From assembly GCA_963710665.1 (NCBI GenBank), contig CAVQBC010000004.1:310001-374000 (forward strand): DNA of 64,000 nucleotides, in the 5' to 3' direction. Both the position numbers and the translations under genes were made by a program. Shown here piece after piece: positions 48,012 to 55,888 of the stretch. Below the pieces are notes generated by a model. The model worked only from the letters and a program-made list of their open reading frames with translations. It was not told the origin of the DNA and ran no database searches. Source of the DNA: CAVQBC01 sp963710665 (GTDB lineage: Bacteria; Actinomycetota; Thermoleophilia; Solirubrobacterales; Solirubrobacteraceae). Every line of letters starts with the position of its first letter. The first letter of the stretch is position 1.

Positions 48012-49091
48012 TTGGCGGTCAGCCCCGAGCCGCTCAGCGGCCATGACGTGAACGAGAGCGCGGCAGGGCTGGCCGGCGTGCTGCACGTCCTGCGCGAGCA
48101 GGTGCACCTCACGGGCGCCTGGCTGATGCTGGAGCCGCGGTTGGAGGTCAAGTACGCGCTCGCGGACCACCTCCACGACGACGCGCGGGCGGTGACGGAC
48201 CTGCGTCGCCGGCTCGAGGACCTGCGGCGCCCCGTGGACGACGCCGGTGGCCCGGCTGACGAGGCGGCGGCCCTGCTCGACCGGGCCGCCCAGGCGACGA
48301 GCGCTCCGGGCTACATCGCGATCGCCTACGACGAGCTCAAGCCCGCGCTGGTCGCGGGCCTCCAGGCCCAGCTCGACGCGCTGGACCCGCTCGTGGAGGA
48401 GCCCTCGCTGCGCCTGCTCACCGAGCTGCTGCACCGCCAGGAGCGCCATGTGATCGAGCTCGGCAGCGGCGGCGCGCCGCCGCAGCCGACGGCGGACCCG
48501 TCGCTGACGCGCGCCAAGGCGGGGGCCCCGCGCCCGCTCGAGGTCCTCCCGGCGCTCGCGGACCCCTCGCGCGACGCCTACATCGAGATCGCGGCGGCCG
48601 AAGGGGGCGCGCCCGGCGCCGCCGACGGCGACCCCGCCCGCCGCCTGCACGACCTCATGAACGCCTCGATCTGCGCCGCCGAGCTCATGGCCCGCACGTC
48701 ACACGAGCAAGCCGGCCTGCCGTGGGAGTTCCACGCCGACGCGGCACGCATGGTCTGGGACCACCTCCGCCACGCGCAGGTGCACGAGCGGCTGATGACG
48801 ACCGAGCTCGGCTGCCGCTGGGGCGACCATCCGGTCGGCTTCGCGGAGTTCCGCGCGCTCAGCGCCCGCGAGCCCGCCGCCCGCCTCGCGGGCCTGTACG
48901 GGATCGACGACCAACTGGCCATGCAGCGCCACGCGCACCGGCGCGAGGCGCTCGGCCGCCACGGGCGCGAGCACGTGGACGCCGCGCTCGACCATCTGCT
49001 GGCCGACGACCTCCGCCACGCGGATCTCGCCCGCGCGTGGGGCGTGTTCCTCCTCGCGGGGGACGAGGCGGCGTACCGCCGCCTCGCCTGA
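48012..49091 (+). CDS. Ferritin-like helical protein (359 aa)
   Basis: The protein is almost wholly helical. The second half has histidine- and glutamate-rich segments compatible with a ferritin-like bundle: LHDLMNASICAAELMARTSH, WEFHADAARMVWDHLRHAQV, HERLMTTELGCRWGDHPVGF and MQRHAHRREALGRHG. This resembles DUF455-type ferritin-like proteins, but the match is loose. The TTG at 48012 follows a GGAGAGAGGA ribosome site by a few bases and begins only 24 bases after the tRNA. Function is unknown. Confidence 0.65.
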   Translation: MAVSPEPLSGHDVNESAAGLAGVLHVLREQVHLTGAWLMLEPRLEVKYALADHLHDDARAVTDLRRRLEDLRRPVDDAGGPADEAAALLDRAAQATSAPGYIAIAYDELKPALVAGLQAQLDALDPLVEEPSLRLLTELLHRQERHVIELGSGGAPPQPTADPSLTRAKAGAPRPLEVLPALADPSRDAYIEIAAAEGGAPGAADGDPARRLHDLMNASICAAELMARTSHEQAGLPWEFHADAARMVWDHLRHAQVHERLMTTELGCRWGDHPVGFAEFRALSAREPAARLAGLYGIDDQLAMQRHAHRREALGRHGREHVDAALDHLLADDLRHADLARAWGVFLLAGDEAAYRRLA

Positions 49092-49111
49092 CGCCCGCGG
49101 CCGCGAGCGGC

Positions 49112-49354
49112 CTAGAACGGCGACTTGCTGCGGCCCTTGCGGCCGGCGCGCCCGCTCTTGGAGACCATCTTCGAGGACTGGTCGAACGGCTTGCGCAGCC
49201 AGCGGCCGGCGGGGCCGGGGGCCTTGCCGGCGGCGCGGCCGCCGGTGCCGACGACCTTCTGGCCGCCGCGCTCGGGGTGCCGCGAGAGGCGCGGGAACAG
49301 GAACGCCAGGATCAGGATCAGCACGCAGAATCCGATGACGACGGCGATGGTCAC
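49112..49354 (-). CDS. Small single-span membrane protein with a basic tail (80 aa)
   Basis: A leading span (TIAVVIGFCVLILILAFLFP) is followed by a strongly basic 55-residue tail (RLSRHPERGGQKVVGTG, GRAGRKGRSKSPF) that would face the cytoplasm and could bind nucleic acid or acidic lipid. AAGGAGG precedes the GTG at 49354. I have no family name for it. Confidence 0.65.
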   Translation of the reverse strand: MTIAVVIGFCVLILILAFLFPRLSRHPERGGQKVVGTGGRAAGKAPGPAGRWLRKPFDQSSKMVSKSGRAGRKGRSKSPF

Positions 49355-49422
49355 GAAGGCTCCTCCTTGAACGAGTGGTTGTGCCGGGGTTACCCAAGCG
49401 GGGCCGCGGTCACGCGCGACCG

Positions 49423-50211
49423 TCACCCGATCAGCCCGGCCAGGCGCGCCGCCAATGCCGGGTGCGCCACGAGCAGCCCCGCGGGGGACGGCGGCGACGC
49501 CTCGAGCCGCCACACCTCGAGCCCGGCGCGGGCGCACACGAGCGCGCCGGCGGCGACATCCCACGGCTTGACGCCGCGCTCGTAGTAGGCGTCGAAGCGG
49601 CCCGCGGCGGTCCACGCGAGGTCGAGCGCGGCGGAGCCGAGGCGCCGGAGGTCGCCGACCTGCGGCAGCAGCCGCAGCACGGACTCCGCCTGCAGCGCGC
49701 GGATCCCCGCGTCGGCGGAGAAGCCGGTCGCGACGACGGCCGCCGCCGGGTCGCGCTCGGGCGGCGGATCGAGCGCGGCGCCGTCCAGCGTCGCCGGACC
49801 GTCGCGCGTCGCCGCCCACAGCTCGTCGCGCAGGGGGTCGTAGACGGCGCCGGCGAGCGGACCGTCATCGTCCTCGCAGCCGACGCTGATCCCCCAGTGG
49901 GGCACGCCGAAGAGGAAGTTGGTCGTCCCGTCGAGCGGATCGACGACCCAGCGGACCCCGCTGTCGCCCGGCTGCGACCCGCCCTCCTCCCCCATGAACC
50001 CGTCCGCGGGCCGCGCGGCGAGCAGGTGCTCGCGGATCCGTCGCTCGGCGGCGACGTCGGCCTCGGAGACGAGGTCGGACGGGCTGGACTTGGTCGACGC
50101 CTCGAGCGTCCCGTCACCGACGTGCGCGAAGGCGTCGCGCAGCAGGGCCCCCGCCTCGCGCGCGGCCGCCTCGGCGAGCGTGGCGAGCTCGTCGGTGGAG
50201 CGGGCGTCCAC
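49423..50211 (-). CDS. Inositol monophosphatase family protein
   Basis: The 262-residue Mg-dependent phosphatase has FMGEEGG (Glu about 71), VRWVVDPLDGTTNF (Asp about 87, 90) and the C-terminal VKPWDVAAGALVCARAG (Asp about 215) that coordinate the metals, and the FIG-type fold throughout. Substrates in the family are inositol-1-phosphate, histidinol phosphate, fructose-1,6-bisphosphate and PAP; the sequence does not decide. I take the GTG at 50211; a TTG at 50232 would add 7 residues. Confidence 0.88.
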   Translation of the reverse strand: MDARSTDELATLAEAAAREAGALLRDAFAHVGDGTLEASTKSSPSDLVSEADVAAERRIREHLLAARPADGFMGEEGGSQPGDSGVRWVVDPLDGTTNFLFGVPHWGISVGCEDDDGPLAGAVYDPLRDELWAATRDGPATLDGAALDPPPERDPAAAVVATGFSADAGIRALQAESVLRLLPQVGDLRRLGSAALDLAWTAAGRFDAYYERGVKPWDVAAGALVCARAGLEVWRLEASPPSPAGLLVAHPALAARLAGLIG

Positions 50212-50236
50212 GCCGCTAGATCGCGGAATCAACCAT

Positions 50237-52201
50237 CTACGAGCGGGTGCCGGCGAGCTCGACGAAGAAGTCCAGCGAACGCGGGTTGGCGAGCGAGTCG
50301 ACGCTCGCGGCGCGCTCGGGCGGCGTGCCCTTGAGGATCTTCTTCACGGGCACCTCGAGCACCTTGCCCGACAGCGTCCGCGGGACCTCCGCCACCGCGT
50401 AGATGTCGCTGGGGACGTGGCGCGGGGAGCAGTCCTCCCGAATGCGCTTGCGGATCTCGGCGGCGAGGTCGTCGTCGAGCTCGGACCCCTCGCGCAGGAC
50501 CACGAACAGCGGCATCCACCCGTCGACGTCCACCACCAGCGCGTCGGTGACGGCGTCGACCGCCAGCACCGCCCGGTAGATCTCGGCGGTCCCCATCCGC
50601 ACGCCGCCGCGGTTGATCGTCGAGTCCGAGCGCCCGCTGATGATCGCCGTCCCGCGGGAGGTGATCTCGATCCAGTCGCCGTGGCGCCAGATCCCCGGGT
50701 ACATCTCGAAGTAGCTCTCGTGCAGCCGCTCGCCGTCGGGGTCGTCCCAGAGATAGAGCGGCATCGACGGCATCGGCTCGGTGATCACGAGCTCGCCGAC
50801 CTGATCGATCACCGGGCGCCCCTCCTCGTCGTAGGCCTCGACCTTGGCGCCCAGCGAGGGCGCCTGGAGCTCGCCGAGGTAGACGGGCAGCAGCGGGCAG
50901 CCGCCGACGAACGCGGTACAGAGGTCCGTCCCGCCGCTGGTGGAGAACAGCCAGGTGTCACGACCGACGTGCTCGTAGACCCACTCGAAGCCCTCGGGCG
51001 CCAGCGGCGACCCGGTCGAGCCCACCGCGCGCAGCGCGCTCAGGTCACGGCCCGTCGCCGGCTCGACGCCCGCCTTCATGCAGCCCGCGATGTAGCTCGC
51101 GCTCGTGCCGAAGCACGTCATGCCGGTGTCGGCGGCGAAGTCCCACAGGCGGTCCATCGTGGGATACCCGGGGTTGCCGTCGTAGAGCAGGATCGTGGCC
51201 GGGGTGAGCAGCCCGCTGACCAGGAAGTTCCACATCATCCACCCGGTGGTGGTGAACCAGAACAGCCGGTCGCCCTCCCGCGCGTCGACGTGCAGGTTGA
51301 GCTTCTTGAGGTGCTCCATGAGGATCCCGCCCTGGCCCTGGACGATCGCCTTGGGCAGGCCCGTCGTGCCCGACGAGTAGAGCACCCACAGCGGGTGGTC
51401 GAAGTCGACCCGCGTGAACTCGAGCGCGGCGCCGGCGCCGGAGGCCAGCAGGTCGTCCCAGGTCATCGCGTCGCGTAGGCCGCCGAGGTCGGGGCGCTCC
51501 GCGAGGTAGGGGAGCACCACGGTGCGCGCGAGCGTGGGCATCTCGCCCTGCAGCCGCGCGACGACGTCGAGGCGGTCGAAGTGCTTGCCGCCGTAGCCGT
51601 AGCCGTCGACGGTCAGCAGGACCTTCGGCTCGATCTGGGCGAAGCGGTCGATCACGCTGCGCGCGCCGAAGTCCGGCGAGCAGCTCGACCACACCGCGCC
51701 GAGGCTCGCGCAGGCGAGGAAGGCGGCGACGGTCTCGGGGATGTTCGGCAGGTAGCCGACGACGCGATCGCCCGGCCCCACGCCGAGCGCGCGCAGCCCG
51801 GCGGCGAGCGCCGCGACCTGCTCGGACAGCTGCGCCCAGGTCACCTCGCCCTCATCGCGCAGCTCGGAGGCGTGCACGATCGCCACGTCCTCGCCGGCCT
51901 TGCCCGCGAAGACGTGCTCGGCGTAATTGAGGCGGGTGCCGGGGAACCACTCCGCACCCGGCATCGAGCGGTCGCCGAGGACGCGCTCGTACGGCGCGTC
52001 GGCCTTGACGTCGAAGAAGTCCCAGATCGAGCCCCAGAAGGCCTCGAGGTCCTCGGTCGACCAGCGCCACAGCGCCTGGTAGTCGTCGAAGCGCAGGCCG
52101 CGCTCGGACTCGAGCCAGCGCATGTAGCGCGTCAGCGTGCACTGCTCGAGCAGCTCCGCCGGGGGCTCCCACAGGACCTTGGGTTCGGTCGAAGAGGTCA
52201 T
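50237..52201 (-). CDS. Acetoacetate-CoA ligase
   Basis: The 654-residue enzyme activates acetoacetate to acetoacetyl-CoA. It has the acetoacetyl-CoA synthetase N-terminus (LTRYMRWLESERGLRFDDY, FFDVKADAPYERVLGDRSMP), the AMP-binding P-loop LYSSGTTGLPKAI, the family-specific FWFTTTGWMMWNFLVSGLL, and the C-terminal hinge SGRSDSTINRGGVRMGTAEI with the catalytic Lys in RTLSGKVLEVPVKKILKG. The length fits (650-660). It lies 26 bases upstream of the inositol phosphatase gene on the same strand and diverges from a ferritin-like gene. It could feed ketone-body or poly-beta-hydroxybutyrate carbon into acetyl-CoA. Confidence 0.92.
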   Translation of the reverse strand: MTSSTEPKVLWEPPAELLEQCTLTRYMRWLESERGLRFDDYQALWRWSTEDLEAFWGSIWDFFDVKADAPYERVLGDRSMPGAEWFPGTRLNYAEHVFAGKAGEDVAIVHASELRDEGEVTWAQLSEQVAALAAGLRALGVGPGDRVVGYLPNIPETVAAFLACASLGAVWSSCSPDFGARSVIDRFAQIEPKVLLTVDGYGYGGKHFDRLDVVARLQGEMPTLARTVVLPYLAERPDLGGLRDAMTWDDLLASGAGAALEFTRVDFDHPLWVLYSSGTTGLPKAIVQGQGGILMEHLKKLNLHVDAREGDRLFWFTTTGWMMWNFLVSGLLTPATILLYDGNPGYPTMDRLWDFAADTGMTCFGTSASYIAGCMKAGVEPATGRDLSALRAVGSTGSPLAPEGFEWVYEHVGRDTWLFSTSGGTDLCTAFVGGCPLLPVYLGELQAPSLGAKVEAYDEEGRPVIDQVGELVITEPMPSMPLYLWDDPDGERLHESYFEMYPGIWRHGDWIEITSRGTAIISGRSDSTINRGGVRMGTAEIYRAVLAVDAVTDALVVDVDGWMPLFVVLREGSELDDDLAAEIRKRIREDCSPRHVPSDIYAVAEVPRTLSGKVLEVPVKKILKGTPPERAASVDSLANPRSLDFFVELAGTRS

Positions 52202-52245
52202 CGCGGCGGCGATTGTATGCCGTCGGCGCGGGTACAGCCCTGCCC

Positions 52246-52686
52246 ATGTCCGAGCCCGCACCGATGAACGTGCCCGCGGTGCTCGACGCGCTCAACCACG
52301 CGCTGACGCTCCAGCAGCGCTCCACGCTGCAGTTCACGACCGCCGCGGGCAGCATGTTCGGGCTCGAGGTCCAGGCGCTGACGTCGCACCTGTGGGAGTT
52401 CGCCGAGGCCGAGCTGGCCGACACCCGCCTGCTGGTGGAGAAGATCACGGCGCTCGGCGGCGACCCGACCACCGAGGTCAGCCCGCGGCGCTGGACGCCC
52501 GACCCGTACGCGGCCGTCGATCAGCTGATCGCCTGCGAGGACGAGGCGATCGCCGCCCTGCACGCCGTCATCCCCCACTCCGGCCAGGAGCCGCGGTCGG
52601 AGGCGCTCGAGCACCTGATGGAGCACATGATCATGCGCAAGCAGAGCCAGGTCGACTGGCTGCGCCGCGCCCGCCGGACGCCCTGA
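52246..52686 (+). CDS. Bacterioferritin-like (ferritin-fold) protein
   Basis: The 146-residue helical protein has the spacing of the bacterioferritin/DUF2202-like four-helix bundle: LNHALTLQQRSTLQFTTAAG, LWEFAEAELADTRLLVEKIT and HLMEHMIMRKQSQVDWL. Several acidic and histidine residues fall where diiron ligands would, but the classical EXXH pair is imperfect (EALEHLMEH). Metal binding is possible and not proven. It is divergent from the acetoacetate-CoA ligase gene. Confidence 0.7.
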   Translation: MSEPAPMNVPAVLDALNHALTLQQRSTLQFTTAAGSMFGLEVQALTSHLWEFAEAELADTRLLVEKITALGGDPTTEVSPRRWTPDPYAAVDQLIACEDEAIAALHAVIPHSGQEPRSEALEHLMEHMIMRKQSQVDWLRRARRTP

Positions 52687-52693
52687 ACGGGAC

Positions 52694-54226
52694 TCAGGCC
52701 GGCGGGATCGCGTTGTGCTTCTCCGGCCACTCGCGCCGCCGGCGCGCCGCGCGGGCGAAGCGCCGCACGAGCTCGCTGCGCAGGTCCTCGGGCTGGACGA
52801 TCGCGTCGATCACGAGCTCTGAGGCCAGGTGCAGCAGGTCGACGTCGGCGGCGTACTCGTCCATCAGCTCACGCCGCCGGGCGTCGCGCGCGGCCTCGTC
52901 CTCGATGCCCTGCAGCTGGTTGTAGAAGACCGCGTTGACGGCCGCGCTCGGCCCCATCACGGCGATGCGGGCGGTCGGCAGCGCGATGCACGCGTCGGGG
53001 TCGAAGGCCGGGCCCGCCATCGCGTAGAGCCCGGCGCCGTAGGCCTTGCGGACGATCACCGAGAGCTTGGGCACGGTCGCCTCCGAGACGGCCGAGATCA
53101 GCTTGGCCCCGTGGCGGATGATGCCCTGGCGCTCGACCGCCGTGCCGATCATGAAGCCGGGCACGTCGGCGAGGAACAGCAGCGGGACGTTGAACGCGTT
53201 GCAGGTCCACACGAAGCGCGCCGCCTTGTCGGCCGAGTCGACGAACAGCACGCCGCCCTTGAACTTCGGCTGGTTGGCGACGATCCCGACCACGCGCCCC
53301 TCGAGCCGCGCGTAGCCGCAGATCAGCTCCTTCGCCCAGCGCGCGTGGACCTCGAGGAACGACCCCTCGTCCACCAGCGCGTCGAGCAGCCGGCGCATGT
53401 CGAACGCCTTGTTCTCGTCGGCCGGGATGAGCTCGCGGATGACCGGCGCGTCCGCGAGGGGCGGGGCGGGCGGCGCGGTCGGCGGCTCGTCGTCGAGGCT
53501 CGAGCCGAAGTAGGACAGGTAGCGCGCCGCCAGGTCGACCGCGTCCTCGTCGCTTCCGACCAGGAAGTGCCCGCACCCCGACACGCCGGTGTGCATGCGC
53601 GCCCCGCCCATCTCCTCCAGCGTGACCTTCTCGCCGATGACCATCTCGGCCATCCGCGGCGAGCCGAGGTACATCGAGGCGTTGCCGTCGCGCATGATCA
53701 CGACGTCGCAGAACGCGGGGATGTAGGCGCCGCCCGCCGCGCTCGGCCCGAACAGCACGCACACCTGCGGCACGAGCCCCGACAGGCGGACCTGGTTGAA
53801 GAAGATCCGCCCCGCGTGGCGGCGGCCGGGGAACATCCGCACCTGCTCGGTGATCCGCGCGCCCGCCGAGTCGACGAGGTAGACCATCGGGATCCGGTGG
53901 GTGAGCGCCACCTCCTGGATGCGCAGGATCTTCTCGACCGTCTTCGGCCCCCACGAGCCGGCCTTGACCGTCGGGTCGTTGGCCATGAGCGCCACCGGCC
54001 GGCCGGCGATCGTCCCCTGCCCCGTCACGACGCCGTCGGCGCCGAGCCCGTCGGCCTCCCAGTTGGCCAGCAGCGCGTCCTCGGTGAACGAGCCCTCGTC
54101 GAGGAGGCGCGCGACCCGCTCGCGCACCGGGAGCTTGGCCTGCTCGAGCGCCTTGGCCCGGTGGCGCTCGGGGCCGCCGGCGGTGGCGCGCTCGATCGCG
54201 TCCTGGACGGCGTCGGCGTCGGTCAT
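52694..54226 (-). CDS. Acyl-CoA carboxylase beta subunit (carboxyltransferase)
   Basis: The 510-residue protein has the two crotonase-type halves of biotin-dependent acyl-CoA carboxyltransferases: VYLVDSAGARITEQVRMFPG, FGPSAAGGAYIPAFCDVVIM and GARMHTGVSGCGHFLVGSDE in the N half; WAKELICGYARLEGRVVGIV, FVWTCNAFNVPLLFLADVPG and MGPSAAVNAVFYNQLQGIED in the C half. The VRMFPGRRHAGRIFFNQVRL stretch and GSDEDA resemble methylcrotonyl/geranyl-CoA-type subunits. It carboxylates an acyl-CoA with a biotin-carboxylase partner that is not in this window. Upstream are two palindromic operator-like boxes shared with a divergent helix-turn-helix gene. Confidence 0.92.
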   Translation of the reverse strand: MTDADAVQDAIERATAGGPERHRAKALEQAKLPVRERVARLLDEGSFTEDALLANWEADGLGADGVVTGQGTIAGRPVALMANDPTVKAGSWGPKTVEKILRIQEVALTHRIPMVYLVDSAGARITEQVRMFPGRRHAGRIFFNQVRLSGLVPQVCVLFGPSAAGGAYIPAFCDVVIMRDGNASMYLGSPRMAEMVIGEKVTLEEMGGARMHTGVSGCGHFLVGSDEDAVDLAARYLSYFGSSLDDEPPTAPPAPPLADAPVIRELIPADENKAFDMRRLLDALVDEGSFLEVHARWAKELICGYARLEGRVVGIVANQPKFKGGVLFVDSADKAARFVWTCNAFNVPLLFLADVPGFMIGTAVERQGIIRHGAKLISAVSEATVPKLSVIVRKAYGAGLYAMAGPAFDPDACIALPTARIAVMGPSAAVNAVFYNQLQGIEDEAARDARRRELMDEYAADVDLLHLASELVIDAIVQPEDLRSELVRRFARAARRRREWPEKHNAIPPA

Positions 54227-54258
54227 CTCGGCGGCGGACGATAACGCGCCCGTGGGTC

Positions 54259-54274
54259 GTCAACGCAAGTTGAC
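54259..54274. promoter_or_regulatory. Palindromic operator-like box 1
   Basis: GTCAACGCAAGTTGAC: perfect 6-bp arms (GTCAAC/GTTGAC) around a 4-base spacer, 27 bases before box 2. It lies between the divergent carboxyltransferase and HTH genes. Confidence 0.7.
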
Positions 54275-54285
54275 ATGACGACTTC

Positions 54286-54301
54286 GTCAATGTAAGTTGA
54301 C
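54286..54301. promoter_or_regulatory. Palindromic operator-like box 2
   Basis: GTCAATGTAAGTTGAC: the same box with one arm mismatch, ending 4 bases before the ATG at 54306, so occupancy would cover the HTH gene's start and favours autoregulation. Confidence 0.7.
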
Positions 54302-54305
54302 GGCC

Positions 54306-54542
54306 ATGAGCGAAGCGACGCGACTGGCGGACGCCACCACGAGCAAGGACCCCGCCGTGGGGCTCGCCGCGGTGGCCGCGCTGCGGGAGCTGCTCGAGTC
54401 CCTCGAGGCGCTGCAGGTCGACAACGCGCGCGAGCGCGGGTGGTCGTGGCAGCAGATCGCGGGCGCCCTCGGGGTCTCCAAGCAGGCGGTGCACAAGAAG
54501 CACGGCGGCGGCCGGCGGCTGCTGCGACGGAGGGAGAGCTAG
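54306..54542 (+). CDS. Small helix-turn-helix DNA-binding protein (78 aa)
   Basis: An N-terminal helical part (AAVAALRELLESLEALQVDN) precedes a C-terminal helix-turn-helix, WSWQQIAGALGVSKQAVHKK (about 46-66), followed by a basic tail (GGRRLLRRRES). The start lies 4 bases after operator box 2 and no ribosome site fits, so the mRNA may be leaderless. It is followed without gap by the Clp-N gene. It most likely binds the two GTCAAC-type boxes and represses itself, and perhaps the divergent carboxyltransferase gene. Confidence 0.82.
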   Translation: MSEATRLADATTSKDPAVGLAAVAALRELLESLEALQVDNARERGWSWQQIAGALGVSKQAVHKKHGGGRRLLRRRES

Positions 54543-55094
54543 ATGTTCGAACGCTTCACCCGCGACGCCCGGCAGGCGGTCACCGCGGCCCAGCGCGCGG
54601 CCCGCGAGCTCGGCCACCGCCGGCTCGGCACCGAGCACCTGCTGCTGGGGATCGCGGCCGCGGACGACGCCGCGGCGGCCACGCTCGCGGCGGGCGGCGC
54701 GACGCCCGAGCGCCTGCGCGCGATCCTCGCCGACACCGCTCCCGCGGAGGCGCTGAGCGCCATCGGGATCGACCTCGAGGAGGTCCGCCGCCGGGCGGAG
54801 GCCTCGTTCGGGCCCGGCGCGCTCGAGCGGGGGCGCGGCCGGGGCGGCAACGACTCGCCGCGCTTCACGCCCGAGGCCAAGAAGGCCCTGGAGCTCGGCC
54901 TGCGGGAGGCGCTCGCGCTGGGCGACGACTACATCGGCACCGAGCACGTGCTGCTGGGCGTCCTGCGCACCGGGGACCGGGCTGCGGTCGCGCCGCTCGA
55001 GCGCGCGGGGGCCGACCCGGCCGCCCTGCGCGCGGCGCTGCTGGCGGCGCGGGACCGCCGGCGCCGCCCGCGGCGCCGGCGCCGCGGCGCGTAG
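54543..55094 (+). CDS. Clp protease N-terminal domain protein (no ATPase)
   Basis: The 183-residue protein consists of two Clp-N (repeat) motifs: FTRDARQAVTAAQRAARELG with HRRLGTEHLLLGIA (1-45), and FTPEAKKALELGLREALALG with DDYIGTEHVLLGVLRTGD (about 105-145), linked by a Gly/Arg stretch and ending in a basic tail. ClpA/ClpC use these domains to bind substrates and adaptors. No AAA+ module follows, so it may sequester substrates or act as an adaptor. The ATG directly follows the HTH stop, so the pair is an operon. Confidence 0.85.
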   Translation: MFERFTRDARQAVTAAQRAARELGHRRLGTEHLLLGIAAADDAAAATLAAGGATPERLRAILADTAPAEALSAIGIDLEEVRRRAEASFGPGALERGRGRGGNDSPRFTPEAKKALELGLREALALGDDYIGTEHVLLGVLRTGDRAAVAPLERAGADPAALRAALLAARDRRRRPRRRRRGA

Positions 55095-55105
55095 CCTGGC
55101 GCCCC

Positions 55106-55885
55106 ATGACGCTCGTCCTCACCGAAGACCGCGGTCACGTCCGCCACCTCGTGCTCAACCGCCCCGAGAAGCGCAACGCGCTGCACCTCGACCTGGTGCG
55201 GGCGATCGGGGACGCGCTGCGCGCCGCCGGCGACGACCCCGCCGTGCGCGTCGTCGTCGTGCGCGGCGAGGGCCCGGTGCTGTCCGCGGGCATGGACCTC
55301 GGCGCGCTGGCCGGGCTCGCGGCCGGCGGCGAGGACCTGGCGGCGTTCCGGCGCACGTGCGTGGAGGCCTGGAACGCCGCCGAGGCGATGCTCAAGCCGG
55401 TGATCTGCGCGATCCACGGGGCCTGCATCGGCGGCGCGCTCGAGCTCGCGCTGGCCTGCGACCTGCGCGTGATGGCCGCCGAGGCGGTCGCCGGCATGCC
55501 CGAGGTGCGACTCGGGCTCATCCCCGACCTCGGCGGCGCCTCCCGGCTGCCCCAGGTGGTCGGCCTCGGCCGCGCCAAGGAGCTCGTGATGACCGGGCGG
55601 ATGATCGGCGGCGAGGAGGCCGAGCGCATCGGCCTCGCCAACCGCGTCGCGCCCGCCGCCGAGCTCGACACGGCGGTGCAGGCGCTCGCGGACGAGCTGC
55701 TCGCGTGCGCGCCGATCGCCGTCGGGCAGGCCAAGCGGGTCCTCGACGCCTCGGCGCGGCCCGCGCTCGGCGTGACGCTCGAGCTCGAGGAGGCCGCGCA
55801 GGCGCTGTGCGTGCGCTCGGAGGACTTCGGCGAGGGCGTGCGCGCGATGAGCGAGCGCCGCGAGCCGCGCTTCAGCGGCCGCTGA
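55106..55885 (+). CDS. Enoyl-CoA hydratase/isomerase family protein
   Basis: The 259-residue crotonase-fold protein has LNRPEKRNALHLDLVRAI, the oxyanion-hole loops GEGPVLSAGMDL and ICAIHGACIGGALELAL, and PEVRLGLIPDLGGASRL. The first catalytic Glu of hydratases is replaced near MPEVRLGLIPD (Glu at the usual position is present) and the C-terminus EEAAQALCVRSEDFGEGV is normal. It follows the Clp-N gene by 11 bases on the same strand. Hydration of trans-2-enoyl-CoA is likely; isomerase or dehalogenase activity is possible in this superfamily. Confidence 0.87.
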   Translation: MTLVLTEDRGHVRHLVLNRPEKRNALHLDLVRAIGDALRAAGDDPAVRVVVVRGEGPVLSAGMDLGALAGLAAGGEDLAAFRRTCVEAWNAAEAMLKPVICAIHGACIGGALELALACDLRVMAAEAVAGMPEVRLGLIPDLGGASRLPQVVGLGRAKELVMTGRMIGGEEAERIGLANRVAPAAELDTAVQALADELLACAPIAVGQAKRVLDASARPALGVTLELEEAAQALCVRSEDFGEGVRAMSERREPRFSGR

Positions 55886-55888
55886 CCC

